Origin: Clostridia bacterium
GTDB lineage: Bacteria > Bacillota > Clostridia > Oscillospirales > CAG-382
Direction: 5' to 3'
DNA length: 62,292 nucleotides
NCBI GenBank assembly: GCA_017396825.1
Contig: JAFQKR010000074.1
Span: 1 to 62,292 of the forward strand
Shown: positions 16,846-24,882 of the stretch, one piece after another
How the letters are laid out: each line of letters starts with the position of its first letter
How positions within the stretch are numbered: position 1 is the first letter of the stretch
The notes under the pieces: model-generated
What the model was told of the DNA's origin: nothing
What the model saw: the letters and a program-made list of their open reading frames with translations, nothing else
Databases searched by the model: none
Translations under genes and position numbers: made by a program

Positions 16846-18297
16846 TTAAATTACATCGCCGCCGTCAAAGGGATCGCCGCATTCGGGGCAGAACTTAGGG
16901 GGAGTAACGCCCTTCTCGGGTTCCCAGCCGCACTTATCGCACTTGTACTGAGGAACGCCCGCGGGCTTCTTACCGCCGCACTCAGGGCAGAACTTACCCT
17001 TGTTTACTGCGCCGCAGCTACAAGTCCAGCCTTCTGCTTCAGCAGGCTTGGGTGCACCGCATTCGGGGCAGAATTTACCGGTAGGTGTAGCGCCGCAAGC
17101 GCACTTCCAACCGCCCTCAGTTTTAGGTTCGGGCTTCTTTCCGCCGCATTCAGGGCAGAATTTGCCTGTTGCAGTTGCACCGCAGGAGCACTTCCAACCC
17201 ATTGCAGCTTTCTCATCGTTCATTGCTTTTTGAACGGCAGGATTTATAACACCCTGCTGTTGCTGCATCTGCTGCTGTTGCATACCCATATTGTAAAAGT
17301 TCTGGGCTGCGTTAAAGCCGCCGCCCATTGCGCCGCCTGCCATGCCCATGCCCATAAAGCCGGTCATTGCGCCTGCAGAGTTGTTTGCCGCAGCATTCAT
17401 GGCGTCTGCAGTGGCGTTGGTCATCTTACCTGCCATCATATAAGGATTGCTACCCATAAGGAGGGCGTCTTCCATTTCCTTGATGGCCTTCATATCTTCA
17501 TCTGCAAGGCTTATGGGATTAAGAGCTATCTTACCTACGGTTATACCGCGGCTGTCTTCCCACTCCGCCTTGAGGGCATCGTTCATTGCCGTTCTAAGCT
17601 CGTTTACTTTGCCGGGGATCTGGGCAGGTCTAAGCTCGAGTTCTGCCAATGCCGCAAAGGCGGGCTGAAGAGCAGAGATGAACTCGGTCTTCAAGGTTTC
17701 ATCTATCTGGTCTCTGGTATATTCGTTTTCTACGTTACCGCAAACGTTGGTGTAGAAAAGCAAGGGGTTGCTTATCTCATAGGAGTAGATACCGTTGCAA
17801 CGGATACCTACGGTCTTGCTGAAGGAAAGCGCCTTGCTTGCTACCTCAAACATAATGGGGGTTTTTGTACCAAACTTATTGCCAAGTATTTCCTTGGTGT
17901 TGAAGTAGTATACTCTTTGATCCTTACCGGTATCGCCACCGTATGCGAAACGCTTACCTATGGTCTTAAAGGTGTCTATAATGCTTTTACCGAGGCTGCC
18001 CGCAAAGATAGAAGGCTCGGTAGAGGAGTTATATGTAAACTCACCGGGTTCTGCACAAACTTCAACTATCTTACCCTGCTCAACTATTATCATACACTGG
18101 CCGTCTGCCACTGCTATGCCGGAGCCATTGGAGATAATATTATCCTCACCCTTGGTGTTGGAGGACCTGCCGCTGGTTCTCTTTTGGCCTTTTTTTACAA
18201 GCACCTCGTTGGGGAGAGAGTCGCAGTAGAAAAATTCCTTCCATTGGTCTGCCAATGTACCGCCAAGTGCTCCTATACCTGCTTTTATAAGTCCCAT
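16846..18297 (-). CDS. SPFH (band 7) protein with C-terminal zinc ribbons (YdjI-like)
   Basis: A 483-residue cytosolic protein. The N-terminal SPFH/virion-core-like domain (about 1-300) contains WKEFFYCDSLPNEVLVKK and the typical VVEQG-KIVE-type strand. It is followed by an Ala/Met/Gly/Gln linker with poly-Gln (QQQQMQQQQ near 320) and four zinc ribbons: three of the type CxCGAxxxGKFCPECG and a last one with CDKCGWEP...CPECGDPF. YdjI of B. subtilis has this plan and recruits PspA to stressed membranes. ATG at 18297 has AAAGGAG 9 bases upstream. It is the first gene of the three-gene operon; no pspA lies beside it. Confidence 0.87.
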   Translation of the reverse strand: MGLIKAGIGALGGTLADQWKEFFYCDSLPNEVLVKKGQKRTSGRSSNTKGEDNIISNGSGIAVADGQCMIIVEQGKIVEVCAEPGEFTYNSSTEPSIFAGSLGKSIIDTFKTIGKRFAYGGDTGKDQRVYYFNTKEILGNKFGTKTPIMFEVASKALSFSKTVGIRCNGIYSYEISNPLLFYTNVCGNVENEYTRDQIDETLKTEFISALQPAFAALAELELRPAQIPGKVNELRTAMNDALKAEWEDSRGITVGKIALNPISLADEDMKAIKEMEDALLMGSNPYMMAGKMTNATADAMNAAANNSAGAMTGFMGMGMAGGAMGGGFNAAQNFYNMGMQQQQMQQQQGVINPAVQKAMNDEKAAMGWKCSCGATATGKFCPECGGKKPEPKTEGGWKCACGATPTGKFCPECGAPKPAEAEGWTCSCGAVNKGKFCPECGGKKPAGVPQYKCDKCGWEPEKGVTPPKFCPECGDPFDGGDVI

Positions 18298-18356
18298 AAT
18301 CAAAGACTCCTTTCAAATAAAACATTTTACAAGAAAATCAAATCTTCTTCATTAGC

Positions 18357-18385
18357 ATTATACAACGCATTTTTGATTTTATCAA
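18357..18385 (-). promoter_or_regulatory. Promoter of the ydjIGH-like operon
   Basis: Minus strand TTGATA, 17-base spacer, TATAAT, 60 bases upstream of the SPFH start. This is a sigma-A type promoter, not a SigW-like AAC/CGTA pair. Confidence 0.7.
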
Positions 18386-18451
18386 CTATTTTTTATTAAA
18401 ACAATCGTAATTATTTCAAAAATTCGTTTCTTAATTTTTGAAAGTTATGTG

Positions 18452-18480
18452 TTGACTACAATTTATTAATGTGATAAAAT
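18452..18480 (+). promoter_or_regulatory. Promoter of the superoxide reductase operon
   Basis: TTGACT (18452-18457), 17-base spacer, TAAAAT (18475-18480), 34 bases before the ATG. Confidence 0.8.
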
Positions 18481-18513
18481 TAAAGAAAGTAAAAAATCAG
18501 GAGGTTATTGTTT

Positions 18514-18894
18514 ATGTGCAGTAATAAATTTTACATTTGTGAGCGTTGCGGAAACCTTGTAGGTATGATAAACGCTTCCGGCGTTGAGATGGTGTGTTGC
18601 GGTCAGAAGATGACGGCACTTGAGGCAGGCGTGGTTGAAGCCAGTGCGGAAAAGCACATTCCCGTTGCGGAGGTAGAGGGCGACAAGGTTACCGTGACCG
18701 TTGGCTCTGTTTTACACCCCATGACTAATGAACACAGCATCCTTTGGGTATACCTCCAAACCGACAAGGGCGGTCACCGCAAATGTCTTGAGGTTGACGG
18801 CGCACCCTCTGTTACCTTTGCTCTTTGCGATGAAAAGCCCGTTGCAGTATACGCTTACTGTAACCTTCACGGCTTGTGGAAGGCTGACCTTTAA
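18514..18894 (+). CDS. dfx: Desulfoferrodoxin (superoxide reductase)
   Basis: A 126-residue cytosolic enzyme that reduces superoxide to peroxide without making O2. The N-terminal desulforedoxin domain has the four-Cys iron site (CERCGN near 10 and MVCCGQK near 29). The neelaredoxin domain holds the catalytic Fe(His)4Cys centre: EKHIPV (with conserved Glu and His), LHPMTNEHSI and YCNLHGLW with the Cys and final His. ATG at 18514 has AGGAGG 9 bases upstream; the in-frame TTG two codons before is too close. It is the first gene of an oxygen-defence run, 30 bases before the flavodiiron gene. Confidence 0.96.
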   Translation: MCSNKFYICERCGNLVGMINASGVEMVCCGQKMTALEAGVVEASAEKHIPVAEVEGDKVTVTVGSVLHPMTNEHSILWVYLQTDKGGHRKCLEVDGAPSVTFALCDEKPVAVYAYCNLHGLWKADL

Positions 18895-18924
18895 CGCTTT
18901 ACATGCTTTTGTGAGGAACACAAT

Positions 18925-20715
18925 ATGACAATTACGAACGACATTAAGTACATTGGTGTTAACGACCACAATATAGACCTGTTCGAGGGGCAATACGTGG
19001 TTCCAAACGGCATGGCATATAACTCCTACGTCATCGTTGACGAAAAAATTGCAATAATGGACACGGTGGATGCCGCTTTTACCCACGAATGGCTTGATAA
19101 TATTCAAAACGCTCTTGACGGCAAAGTCCCCGATTATCTTATAGTACAGCACATGGAGCCGGACCACTCTGCAAACATTCTTAATTTTTCAAAGGCATAT
19201 CCCGGAACTGTTATAGTATCCTCGGCTAAGGCTTTTGCAATGATGAAGAACTTTTTCGGTACTGACTTTGCGGAAAAAAGGATAGTAGTCGGCGAGGGTG
19301 ATACTCTATCTCTGGGCAAGCACACTCTTACCTTTGTTACAGCGCCAATGGTGCATTGGCCCGAGGTTATAGTTACCTACGACAGTTTTGACAAGGTTTT
19401 GTTCTCGGCTGATGGCTTTGGTAAGTTCGGTGCCCTTGATGCTAAAGAGGATTGGGCTTGCGAAGCGAGACGTTATTACATAGGCATCGTGGGAAAATAC
19501 GGTGCACAGGTTCAGGCGCTACTCAAAAAGGCGGCAGGGCTCGACATAAGTATCATCTGCCCTCTCCACGGTCCCGTGCTTACGGAAAACCTCAGCTACT
19601 ACATAGACCTTTACAATACCTGGTCAAGCTATCAACCGGAGGAGGACGGTATAGTTATCGCCTACACCTCTGTTTACGGCAACACAAGAAAAGCAGTAAT
19701 GCTGCTTGCCGAAAAGCTTAAGGCTTGCGGCTGTCCCAAGGTTGTAGTTAACGACCTTGCCAGATGTGACATGGCGGAGGCTGTTGAGGATGCATTCCGT
19801 TACGGCAAGCTTGTGCTGGCAACCACCACCTACAATGCTGAGATTTTCCCCTTTATGCGTGAGTTTATAAACCACCTTACCGAGCGTAATTTCTCGAACC
19901 GCACCGTTGCCTTTATAGAAAACGGCTCTTGGGCTCCTTTGGCAGCCAAGGTCATGAAGGGGATGCTTGAAAAGAGCAAAAACCTGACCTACGCCGATAC
20001 CACGGTAAGGATAATGTCTGCCCTTAACGAAGAAAGCATGGCAGACCTTAACTCTCTTGCCGACGAGCTTTGCAAGGAGTATCTTGCACGTCAGGATGCC
20101 ACTGCAAACAAGAGTGACCTTACCGCTCTTTTCAACATTGGCTATGGGCTTTACGTGGTTACCTCCAACGACGGCAAAAAGGACAACGGTCTTATAGTAA
20201 ACACCGTTACTCAGGTTACCAATACCCCTAATAGAATTGCCGTTACCATAAGCAAGGAAAACTACTCTCACCACGTTATAAAGCAAACGGGCGTAATGAA
20301 CATAAACTGCCTTACGGAGGATGCACCCTTTTCTGTATTTGAAAAGTTTGGATTTACCAGCGGAAGAAACACTGATAAGTTTGAAGGCTGCACACCGCTT
20401 CGTTCCGACAACGGCCTTGTGTTCCTGCCCCGATATATTAATTCCTTTATGTCGCTTAAGGTTGAGCAATATGTGGATCTTGACACTCACGGTATGTTTA
20501 TCTGCTCTATTACCGAAGCGAGAGTGATATCCGACAAAAACACCATGACCTATACCTACTATCAGGAAAAGGTTAAGCCCAAACCCGAAACGACAGGCAA
20601 AAAAGGCTACGTTTGCAGAGTATGCGGCTACGTTTACGAAGGGGATACATTACCCGATGACTTTATTTGCCCCCTTTGTAAGCACGGTGTTGCAGATTTT
20701 GAACCGATAGAATAA
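18925..20715 (+). CDS. Multidomain flavodiiron protein fused to flavin reductase and rubredoxin
   Basis: A 596-residue O2 (or NO) reductase. Order: metallo-beta-lactamase diiron domain (about 1-250; HMEPDHS gives the H-x-E-x-D-H ligands, with later ligands in APMVHWPE, a conserved Asp, and CPLHGPV); flavodoxin domain (about 255-395; YTSVYGNTRKAV FMN site); flavin-reductase-like split-barrel domain (about 400-545; VTNTPNRIAVTISKENY); and a C-terminal rubredoxin (about 552-596; CRVCGYVY...CPLCKHG). The fusion supplies its own electron-transfer chain to the diiron site, so NAD(P)H reduction of O2 to water could occur in one polypeptide. Such long class-type FDPs are known in some anaerobic Firmicutes. 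It is co-transcribed with dfx and a separate rubredoxin. Confidence 0.95.
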   Translation: MTITNDIKYIGVNDHNIDLFEGQYVVPNGMAYNSYVIVDEKIAIMDTVDAAFTHEWLDNIQNALDGKVPDYLIVQHMEPDHSANILNFSKAYPGTVIVSSAKAFAMMKNFFGTDFAEKRIVVGEGDTLSLGKHTLTFVTAPMVHWPEVIVTYDSFDKVLFSADGFGKFGALDAKEDWACEARRYYIGIVGKYGAQVQALLKKAAGLDISIICPLHGPVLTENLSYYIDLYNTWSSYQPEEDGIVIAYTSVYGNTRKAVMLLAEKLKACGCPKVVVNDLARCDMAEAVEDAFRYGKLVLATTTYNAEIFPFMREFINHLTERNFSNRTVAFIENGSWAPLAAKVMKGMLEKSKNLTYADTTVRIMSALNEESMADLNSLADELCKEYLARQDATANKSDLTALFNIGYGLYVVTSNDGKKDNGLIVNTVTQVTNTPNRIAVTISKENYSHHVIKQTGVMNINCLTEDAPFSVFEKFGFTSGRNTDKFEGCTPLRSDNGLVFLPRYINSFMSLKVEQYVDLDTHGMFICSITEARVISDKNTMTYTYYQEKVKPKPETTGKKGYVCRVCGYVYEGDTLPDDFICPLCKHGVADFEPIE

Positions 20716-20739
20716 ACTGTATAAACGGAGGTTTTTATT

Positions 20740-20898
20740 ATGAAGAAGTACGTATGTGACGCTTGCGGTTGGGTTTACGACGAGGCTTTGGGCGATCCCG
20801 ATAACGGTATCGCTCCCGGCACCAAGTTTGAAGACCTTCCCGAGGATTTCGCCTGCCCCCTTTGCGGAGTAGGTAAGGATATGTTTTCCGAAGAATAA
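20740..20898 (+). CDS. Rubredoxin
   Basis: A 52-residue one-electron carrier, complete and typical: [18 protein letters not shown] near the start and [13 protein letters not shown] near the end give the two CxxC iron-binding knuckles, with the conserved PDNGI and aromatic core. The ATG at 20740 has GGAGG 9 bases upstream. It follows the flavodiiron gene by 24 bases and probably feeds electrons to that enzyme or to superoxide reductase. Confidence 0.96.
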   Translation: MKKYVCDACGWVYDEALGDPDNGIAPGTKFEDLPEDFACPLCGVGKDMFSEE

Positions 20899-20906
20899 TA
20901 TCAGAT

Positions 20907-20937
20907 GTTAAGTCTCGGCACCATGCCGGGACTTAAC
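20907..20937 (+). other. Strong hairpin between rubredoxin and ZIP genes
   Basis: A 13-bp stem (GTTAAGTCTCGGC with GCCGGGACTTAAC, one G-T pair) and 5-base loop. No U-tract follows; an AAGGAG ribosome site comes next. It may stabilise or partially stop the upstream message rather than terminate fully. Confidence 0.6.
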
Positions 20938-20959
20938 TCCCCTATAAGGAGCTTTTTAA

Positions 20960-21712
20960 ATGTATCTTGTATTTCTTACCGCCCTTGGCGTTGGCGGCGC
21001 TACCGTCATCGGCGCGGTAATAGGTTTTTTATTTAAAAAAATATCACACAAATTTTCCGATATAGTTTTATCCTTTGCAGCCGGGATAATGCTTGCCGCA
21101 GCTGTACTTGGACTTATCCTGCCTTCCGTAGAGGAAGGGGGGAAATACGGCATAGCCGTTACGGTTATTGGAATATTCGTAGGCGCCTTTTGTCTTAACC
21201 TTATAGACAAAGTAGTTCCTCACCTGCACAAAATGATAGGCTCGGATATAGAAGAGCACGGCAGCACAAGCCTTGACAAGGTGCTGCTGTTTGTAACAGC
21301 AATTGCCATCCACAACTTACCCGAGGGTATTGCCGCAGGCGTTGGCTTCGGCTCAGGCAACACGGCAGACGCATTTATTATAGCAGGTGGCATCGCCCTG
21401 CAAAACATTCCCGAAGGCATGGTGATTATCGCGCCTATGCTGGCGGCGGGTATAAAGCCGAAAAAAACCCTCTTTCTTGCCATGCTTACCGGCGTCGTGG
21501 AGGTAATAGGTACGTTCATAGGCTATTTTGCAATAAGCGTTTCTTCCTCAATTTTGCCCTTTGCTCTTGCCTTTGCAGGTGGTACCATGCTTTACGTTAT
21601 CAGCGACGAGATGATACCCGAGACTCACTCTCACGGCAGCGAACGCGGAGCCACCTATTCACTGCTTGCAGGCTTTTGCCTTATGCTTATCACCGACGTT
21701 TTGCTCGGTTAA
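20960..21712 (+). CDS. ZIP family metal transporter (ZupT-like)
   Basis: A 250-residue membrane protein with about eight helices. The metal-binding helices are clear: helix 4 AIHNLPEGIAAGVGFG and helix 5 ALQNIPEGMVI, the paired H/Q-N-x-P-E-G motifs of bacterial ZIPs. It imports divalent cations (Zn2+, Fe2+ or Mn2+), a loop His cluster is small (PETHSHGSE). AAGGAG lies 8 bases before the ATG. It follows the rubredoxin gene by 61 bases with a hairpin between, and a 5'-nucleotidase gene starts 15 bases later. It may supply iron or manganese to the metal-rich defence enzymes upstream; this is inference. Confidence 0.92.
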   Translation: MYLVFLTALGVGGATVIGAVIGFLFKKISHKFSDIVLSFAAGIMLAAAVLGLILPSVEEGGKYGIAVTVIGIFVGAFCLNLIDKVVPHLHKMIGSDIEEHGSTSLDKVLLFVTAIAIHNLPEGIAAGVGFGSGNTADAFIIAGGIALQNIPEGMVIIAPMLAAGIKPKKTLFLAMLTGVVEVIGTFIGYFAISVSSSILPFALAFAGGTMLYVISDEMIPETHSHGSERGATYSLLAGFCLMLITDVLLG

Positions 21713-21727
21713 AACAAGGAGATAAAA

Positions 21728-23482
21728 ATGAAAAAGACGTTAAAAAGACTTTTTGCAGTCCTTGGCATAGCATTGCTTTTGATAAGCAACGCTTCTCTCG
21801 GTGTATTTGCTGACGATGGAGACCTTATAATCCTTTACACCAACGACACACACTGTTCTACCGAAAGTTTTGCAGTACTTGCGGCTTACCGCGCTATGCT
21901 CATTGAAGAGGGGCACAAGGTAATAACCGTGGACGCAGGGGATGCCATTCAGGGTGAAATGATAGGCTCTCTTACCGAAGGCGCTGCCATAGCGGAGATA
22001 ATGAACGCAGTAGGCTACGACTATGCGGTTCCCGGCAACCACGAGTTCGACTACACCGTTGACAAGCTGCTTAGCCTTATCAACGATGAGGTGGATTATG
22101 AATTCCTTTGCGCCAACTTCCGCTATCTGCCTGAAGAAAGGGACGTTTTCGCACCCTATGCCATAGAGGAGATAGGCGGCAAAAAAATTGCCTTTGTCGG
22201 TATTGCCACCCCCGAGACCTACACTAAGTCCACACCCACATATTTTCAGGACGGTAACGGCAATTTTGTTTACACCTTCTTTGAAAACGACCTTTACACC
22301 ACCGTTCAGTCTGCCGTTGACAAAGCCATTGCGGAAGGCGCAGAAACGGTTATTGCAGTAGGGCACCTAGGTATAGAAGGCGTTACGGAGGGTTGGCGCA
22401 GCACAGATCTTATCGCAAGCACCAACGGTATTGACGCTTTTATCGACGGTCACGCTCATCAGATAATAACCGGAGAGCTTTACGAAAACAAAGATGGTGA
22501 CCGGGTCCTTCTTTCCTCTACCGGCAGTAAGTTTGAGCACTTTGGTAAAATGACAATTTCTGACGACGGCACCGTTACCACCGAGCTTATTGACCCCGAA
22601 ACCATTGATACCGCTTCCCTTTCCGGAGAGGCTAAGAAAGCATACGACAACGTTAAGGGTATAATAGATGCCTACAACGCAGAATTTGAATATTTGTTTG
22701 AGGTCCTTGGAGAAAGCGAAGCTTACCTTACCGAAAACGATGCAGAGGGTAACTGGATAATAAGAAACGGCGAGACCAATCTTGGTAATTTCGTAACCGA
22801 TGCTTACCTTTCGGTTACGGGTGCAGACGTTGCCTTTGTTAACGGCGGCGGCATAAGGGCCGAAATAAAAGAAGGGCTTGTTGACCGAAAGACCATTATG
22901 GACGTTAACCCTTGGGGTAACGAAATGTGCGTTCTTGAGGTAACGGGCAAGCAGTTGCTTGACGCTTTGGAATACGGCGTTTCCGCCATGCCCGAGGTGT
23001 TTGGCAGTTTTCCACACGTTGCAGGTATTACCTTTGAGGTCCACACCTACGTCCCCACTCCCGTCAACACCAACGAAATGGGCGACTTTGTTTCCGTAAC
23101 AGAGGGCGCTGAAAGGCGCGTGAGAAACGTAAAGGTTGGCGGCGAGGCATTGGACGAAAGCAAAACCTACACCCTTGCAGGCTCTTGCTACATGCTTCAG
23201 CTTAGCGGATACAAGATGCTTGACGGTTCTAAGGTAGTTGCCAAGGAAGACCTGCCAAACGACGGCGAAATGCTTGTTAAATACTTTACCGAGGCACTTG
23301 GCGGAAGAATAAGCGCCGAAAAATACGGTAACATCAGCGGCGAGGGGCGTATGACCGTGGTAACGGAAAAGCCCGATAGCCCCACTCCTCCCACCGGCGA
23401 CAGCGGCGCAGGGGTTTGGGTAGGATTGTTGTTTGCAAGTATTTTACTTTCATCAAAGGCTTTAAAGAAAACACACGACTAA
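21728..23482 (+). CDS. Surface 5'-nucleotidase / UDP-sugar hydrolase family protein
   Basis: A 584-residue exported phosphohydrolase. After a signal peptide (1-28) comes the calcineurin-like metallophosphatase domain (about 34-290) with NDTHC, GDAIQG, GNHEFD, GHLGIEG and DGHAHQ two-metal motifs. The 5'-nucleotidase C-terminal domain (about 330-540) has NLGNFVTDAY and NGGGIRAE. The end carries a PPTGDSG motif, a hydrophobic helix and a basic tail (KALKKTHD), like a variant sortase signal that would anchor it to the wall. It would release phosphate and nucleosides from extracellular nucleotides. AAGGAG lies 7 bases before the ATG; it is the last gene of its run. Confidence 0.92.
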   Translation: MKKTLKRLFAVLGIALLLISNASLGVFADDGDLIILYTNDTHCSTESFAVLAAYRAMLIEEGHKVITVDAGDAIQGEMIGSLTEGAAIAEIMNAVGYDYAVPGNHEFDYTVDKLLSLINDEVDYEFLCANFRYLPEERDVFAPYAIEEIGGKKIAFVGIATPETYTKSTPTYFQDGNGNFVYTFFENDLYTTVQSAVDKAIAEGAETVIAVGHLGIEGVTEGWRSTDLIASTNGIDAFIDGHAHQIITGELYENKDGDRVLLSSTGSKFEHFGKMTISDDGTVTTELIDPETIDTASLSGEAKKAYDNVKGIIDAYNAEFEYLFEVLGESEAYLTENDAEGNWIIRNGETNLGNFVTDAYLSVTGADVAFVNGGGIRAEIKEGLVDRKTIMDVNPWGNEMCVLEVTGKQLLDALEYGVSAMPEVFGSFPHVAGITFEVHTYVPTPVNTNEMGDFVSVTEGAERRVRNVKVGGEALDESKTYTLAGSCYMLQLSGYKMLDGSKVVAKEDLPNDGEMLVKYFTEALGGRISAEKYGNISGEGRMTVVTEKPDSPTPPTGDSGAGVWVGLLFASILLSSKALKKTHD

Positions 23483-23487
23483 AAAAT

Positions 23488-23523
23488 GAGGGCTGAGTCA
23501 AAAACGACTCAGCCCATTTTTTT
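23488..23523. terminator. Bidirectional terminator
   Basis: GGGCTGAGTC-AAAAAC-GACTCAGCCC with T-runs on both strands, between the nucleotidase gene and the convergent YwaF-like gene. Confidence 0.9.
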
Positions 23524-24334
23524 ACTTTTTACGGATTTTGTTTGCGAGAGAGGATATCCCAATATAGCCCAAAAGCATAATATACGCCGCTATGGAGAAG
23601 CCCGCAATATAGATTATCAGGCAGAAGGGATAAGGAATTACATCCTGAACAAGGCTGTAAACGGGAAGATGACCGTCCATGTGACGGCTTATGTAAAACA
23701 TATTAAAATCATCATGCTCAAGCAGACCGCTGTAATAGGCTATCTCGTTTAAAATGGTAGCAATAGTAATTGCTGCACCGAAAACGGGAACAGCTTTAAG
23801 CACGGTGGTGTGCTCCTTCTTTACCTTACCGCTATACAAAAGAAGTACGCCGATCGGTATCATAGAAGCGTGACAAATCATTGTCTCTATATTAACGCCT
23901 ATGGTGCTTGTAAAAACATCCCCCGGATACGCCATAACGCAAAGCCCTGCAAAGATAGCATAGGTTGAAAGAAAGGCGTACAGCGCGTCATGCACCCTGC
24001 CCTTGCGGAATATACCCGTAAGCAGTCCCACGTACATGGGCATAGAGCAAAATTGGAAAGGAAAAGCGTACCACAAATAATCGGTTACTATCTCCCCATC
24101 CTTCACCTCAAAGGTGTAGTTTATCTGCTTATACACCTCCAAAAGCGCTGTTATAACAGCAGTTACAAAAACTATGCGTCCGATGGTTTTATCATCCGAT
24201 TTACCAAACCGGCGGCAAAGGAATACGGTAGCCGCAACCATAAGAGCCAGCCATAAAAGATGAAACCATCCGTAAAGCTCCGGTGTGCTCATTCGCGCAT
24301 CTAAAAACACCAAAACCTTTTTTATAAACTCCAA
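23522..24334 (-). CDS. YwaF/TIGR02206-like integral membrane protein
   Basis: A 270-residue protein with about seven transmembrane helices and no soluble domain. It matches the plan of the YwaF (TIGR02206) family of unknown function: an N-terminal helix with WFHLLWL, a central PFQFCSMPMYVGLLTG segment, and conserved polar residues inside helices (YPGDVF, ICHASMIPIG). The start is taken as TTG at 24334 because GAGG lies 7-8 bases upstream; no ATG is well placed until residue 14. It is divergent from the BlaI-like gene and may share control from that intergenic region. A single-gene unit ending at a bidirectional terminator. Confidence 0.72.
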   Translation of the reverse strand: MEFIKKVLVFLDARMSTPELYGWFHLLWLALMVAATVFLCRRFGKSDDKTIGRIVFVTAVITALLEVYKQINYTFEVKDGEIVTDYLWYAFPFQFCSMPMYVGLLTGIFRKGRVHDALYAFLSTYAIFAGLCVMAYPGDVFTSTIGVNIETMICHASMIPIGVLLLYSGKVKKEHTTVLKAVPVFGAAITIATILNEIAYYSGLLEHDDFNMFYISRHMDGHLPVYSLVQDVIPYPFCLIIYIAGFSIAAYIMLLGYIGISSLANKIRKK

Positions 24335-24445
24335 AGCTATCGCCTCGATTCGTTTTTTATTTTTCGTTTTTAAGCAAACACGGTTTAATTTACCATTTTG
24401 TTCTCCAAAACGCAATAGTTTTATGAAAATTTCTTTAAAAATCCC

Positions 24446-24474
24446 TTGACAAATAGGTCTACACAGTGTAAACT
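24446..24474 (+). promoter_or_regulatory. Promoter of the blaI-blaR1-like operon
   Basis: TTGACA (24446-24451), 17-base spacer, TAAACT (24469-24474). The first repressor palindrome lies within the spacer and -10, so binding would block RNA polymerase. Confidence 0.7.
24460..24470. promoter_or_regulatory. BlaI/CopY-type operator 1
   Basis: TACA-CAG-TGTA dyad in a repeated context (GGTCTACA...TGTAAAC). It matches the TACA/TGTA core known for BlaI, MecI and CopY repressors. Confidence 0.8.
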
Positions 24475-24485
24475 ATATACAGGTC

Positions 24486-24496
24486 TACAAGATGTA
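24486..24496. promoter_or_regulatory. BlaI/CopY-type operator 2
   Basis: TACA-AGA-TGTA dyad, 26 bases centre to centre from operator 1 and in the same flanking context. The spacing allows two repressor dimers on nearby helix faces. Confidence 0.8.
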
Positions 24497-24516
24497 AACT
24501 GTTTCGGAGGTGTCTT

Positions 24517-24879
24517 ATGAACGATTATCAGATGGGGGCTGTTGAAGCCCGCTTTGCGGATATAATATGGAAGAGAGAGCCTATCTCCTCCACGGAGCTT
24601 TGCAAGATAAGCCTTGAGGTTCTTTCATGGAAAAAATCCACCACCTACACGGTTTTAAAAAGACTTTGTGAAAAGGGTATCTTTAAAAACGAAAACGGCA
24701 TGGTATCCTCGGTAATATCCAAGGAGGAGTTTTTCTCTGCCCAAAGCACCCGCTTTGTGGAGGAAAACTTTGGCGGCTCGCTACCCGCCTTTCTTGCGGC
24801 ATTCACCGCAGGCAAAAGCCTAAGTGCTGAGGAGATTGCACAGCTTCGCCGTTTAGTTGCAGAGCAAGAGGAGGTGTAG
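24517..24879 (+). CDS. BlaI/MecI/CopY family transcriptional repressor
   Basis: A 120-residue winged-helix repressor. The N-terminal 75 residues have the family pattern MGAVEARFADIIWKREPISSTEL and the recognition helix WKKSTTYTVLKRLCEKG. The C-terminal helices serve dimerisation and would hold the site cut by the partner protease. It represses its own operon through the two TACA-N3-TGTA operators just upstream. GGAGG lies 7 bases before the ATG. The stop codon is 3 bases before the GTG of the sensor-protease gene, the standard regulatory pair layout. Confidence 0.93.
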   Translation: MNDYQMGAVEARFADIIWKREPISSTELCKISLEVLSWKKSTTYTVLKRLCEKGIFKNENGMVSSVISKEEFFSAQSTRFVEENFGGSLPAFLAAFTAGKSLSAEEIAQLRRLVAEQEEV

Positions 24880-24882
24880 ACT

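Noticed and set aside
16783..18399. 538-residue plus-strand frame opposite the SPFH gene
   Set aside because: It is a shadow of the minus-strand gene; it has no motif, and the minus frame has SPFH and zinc-ribbon signatures.
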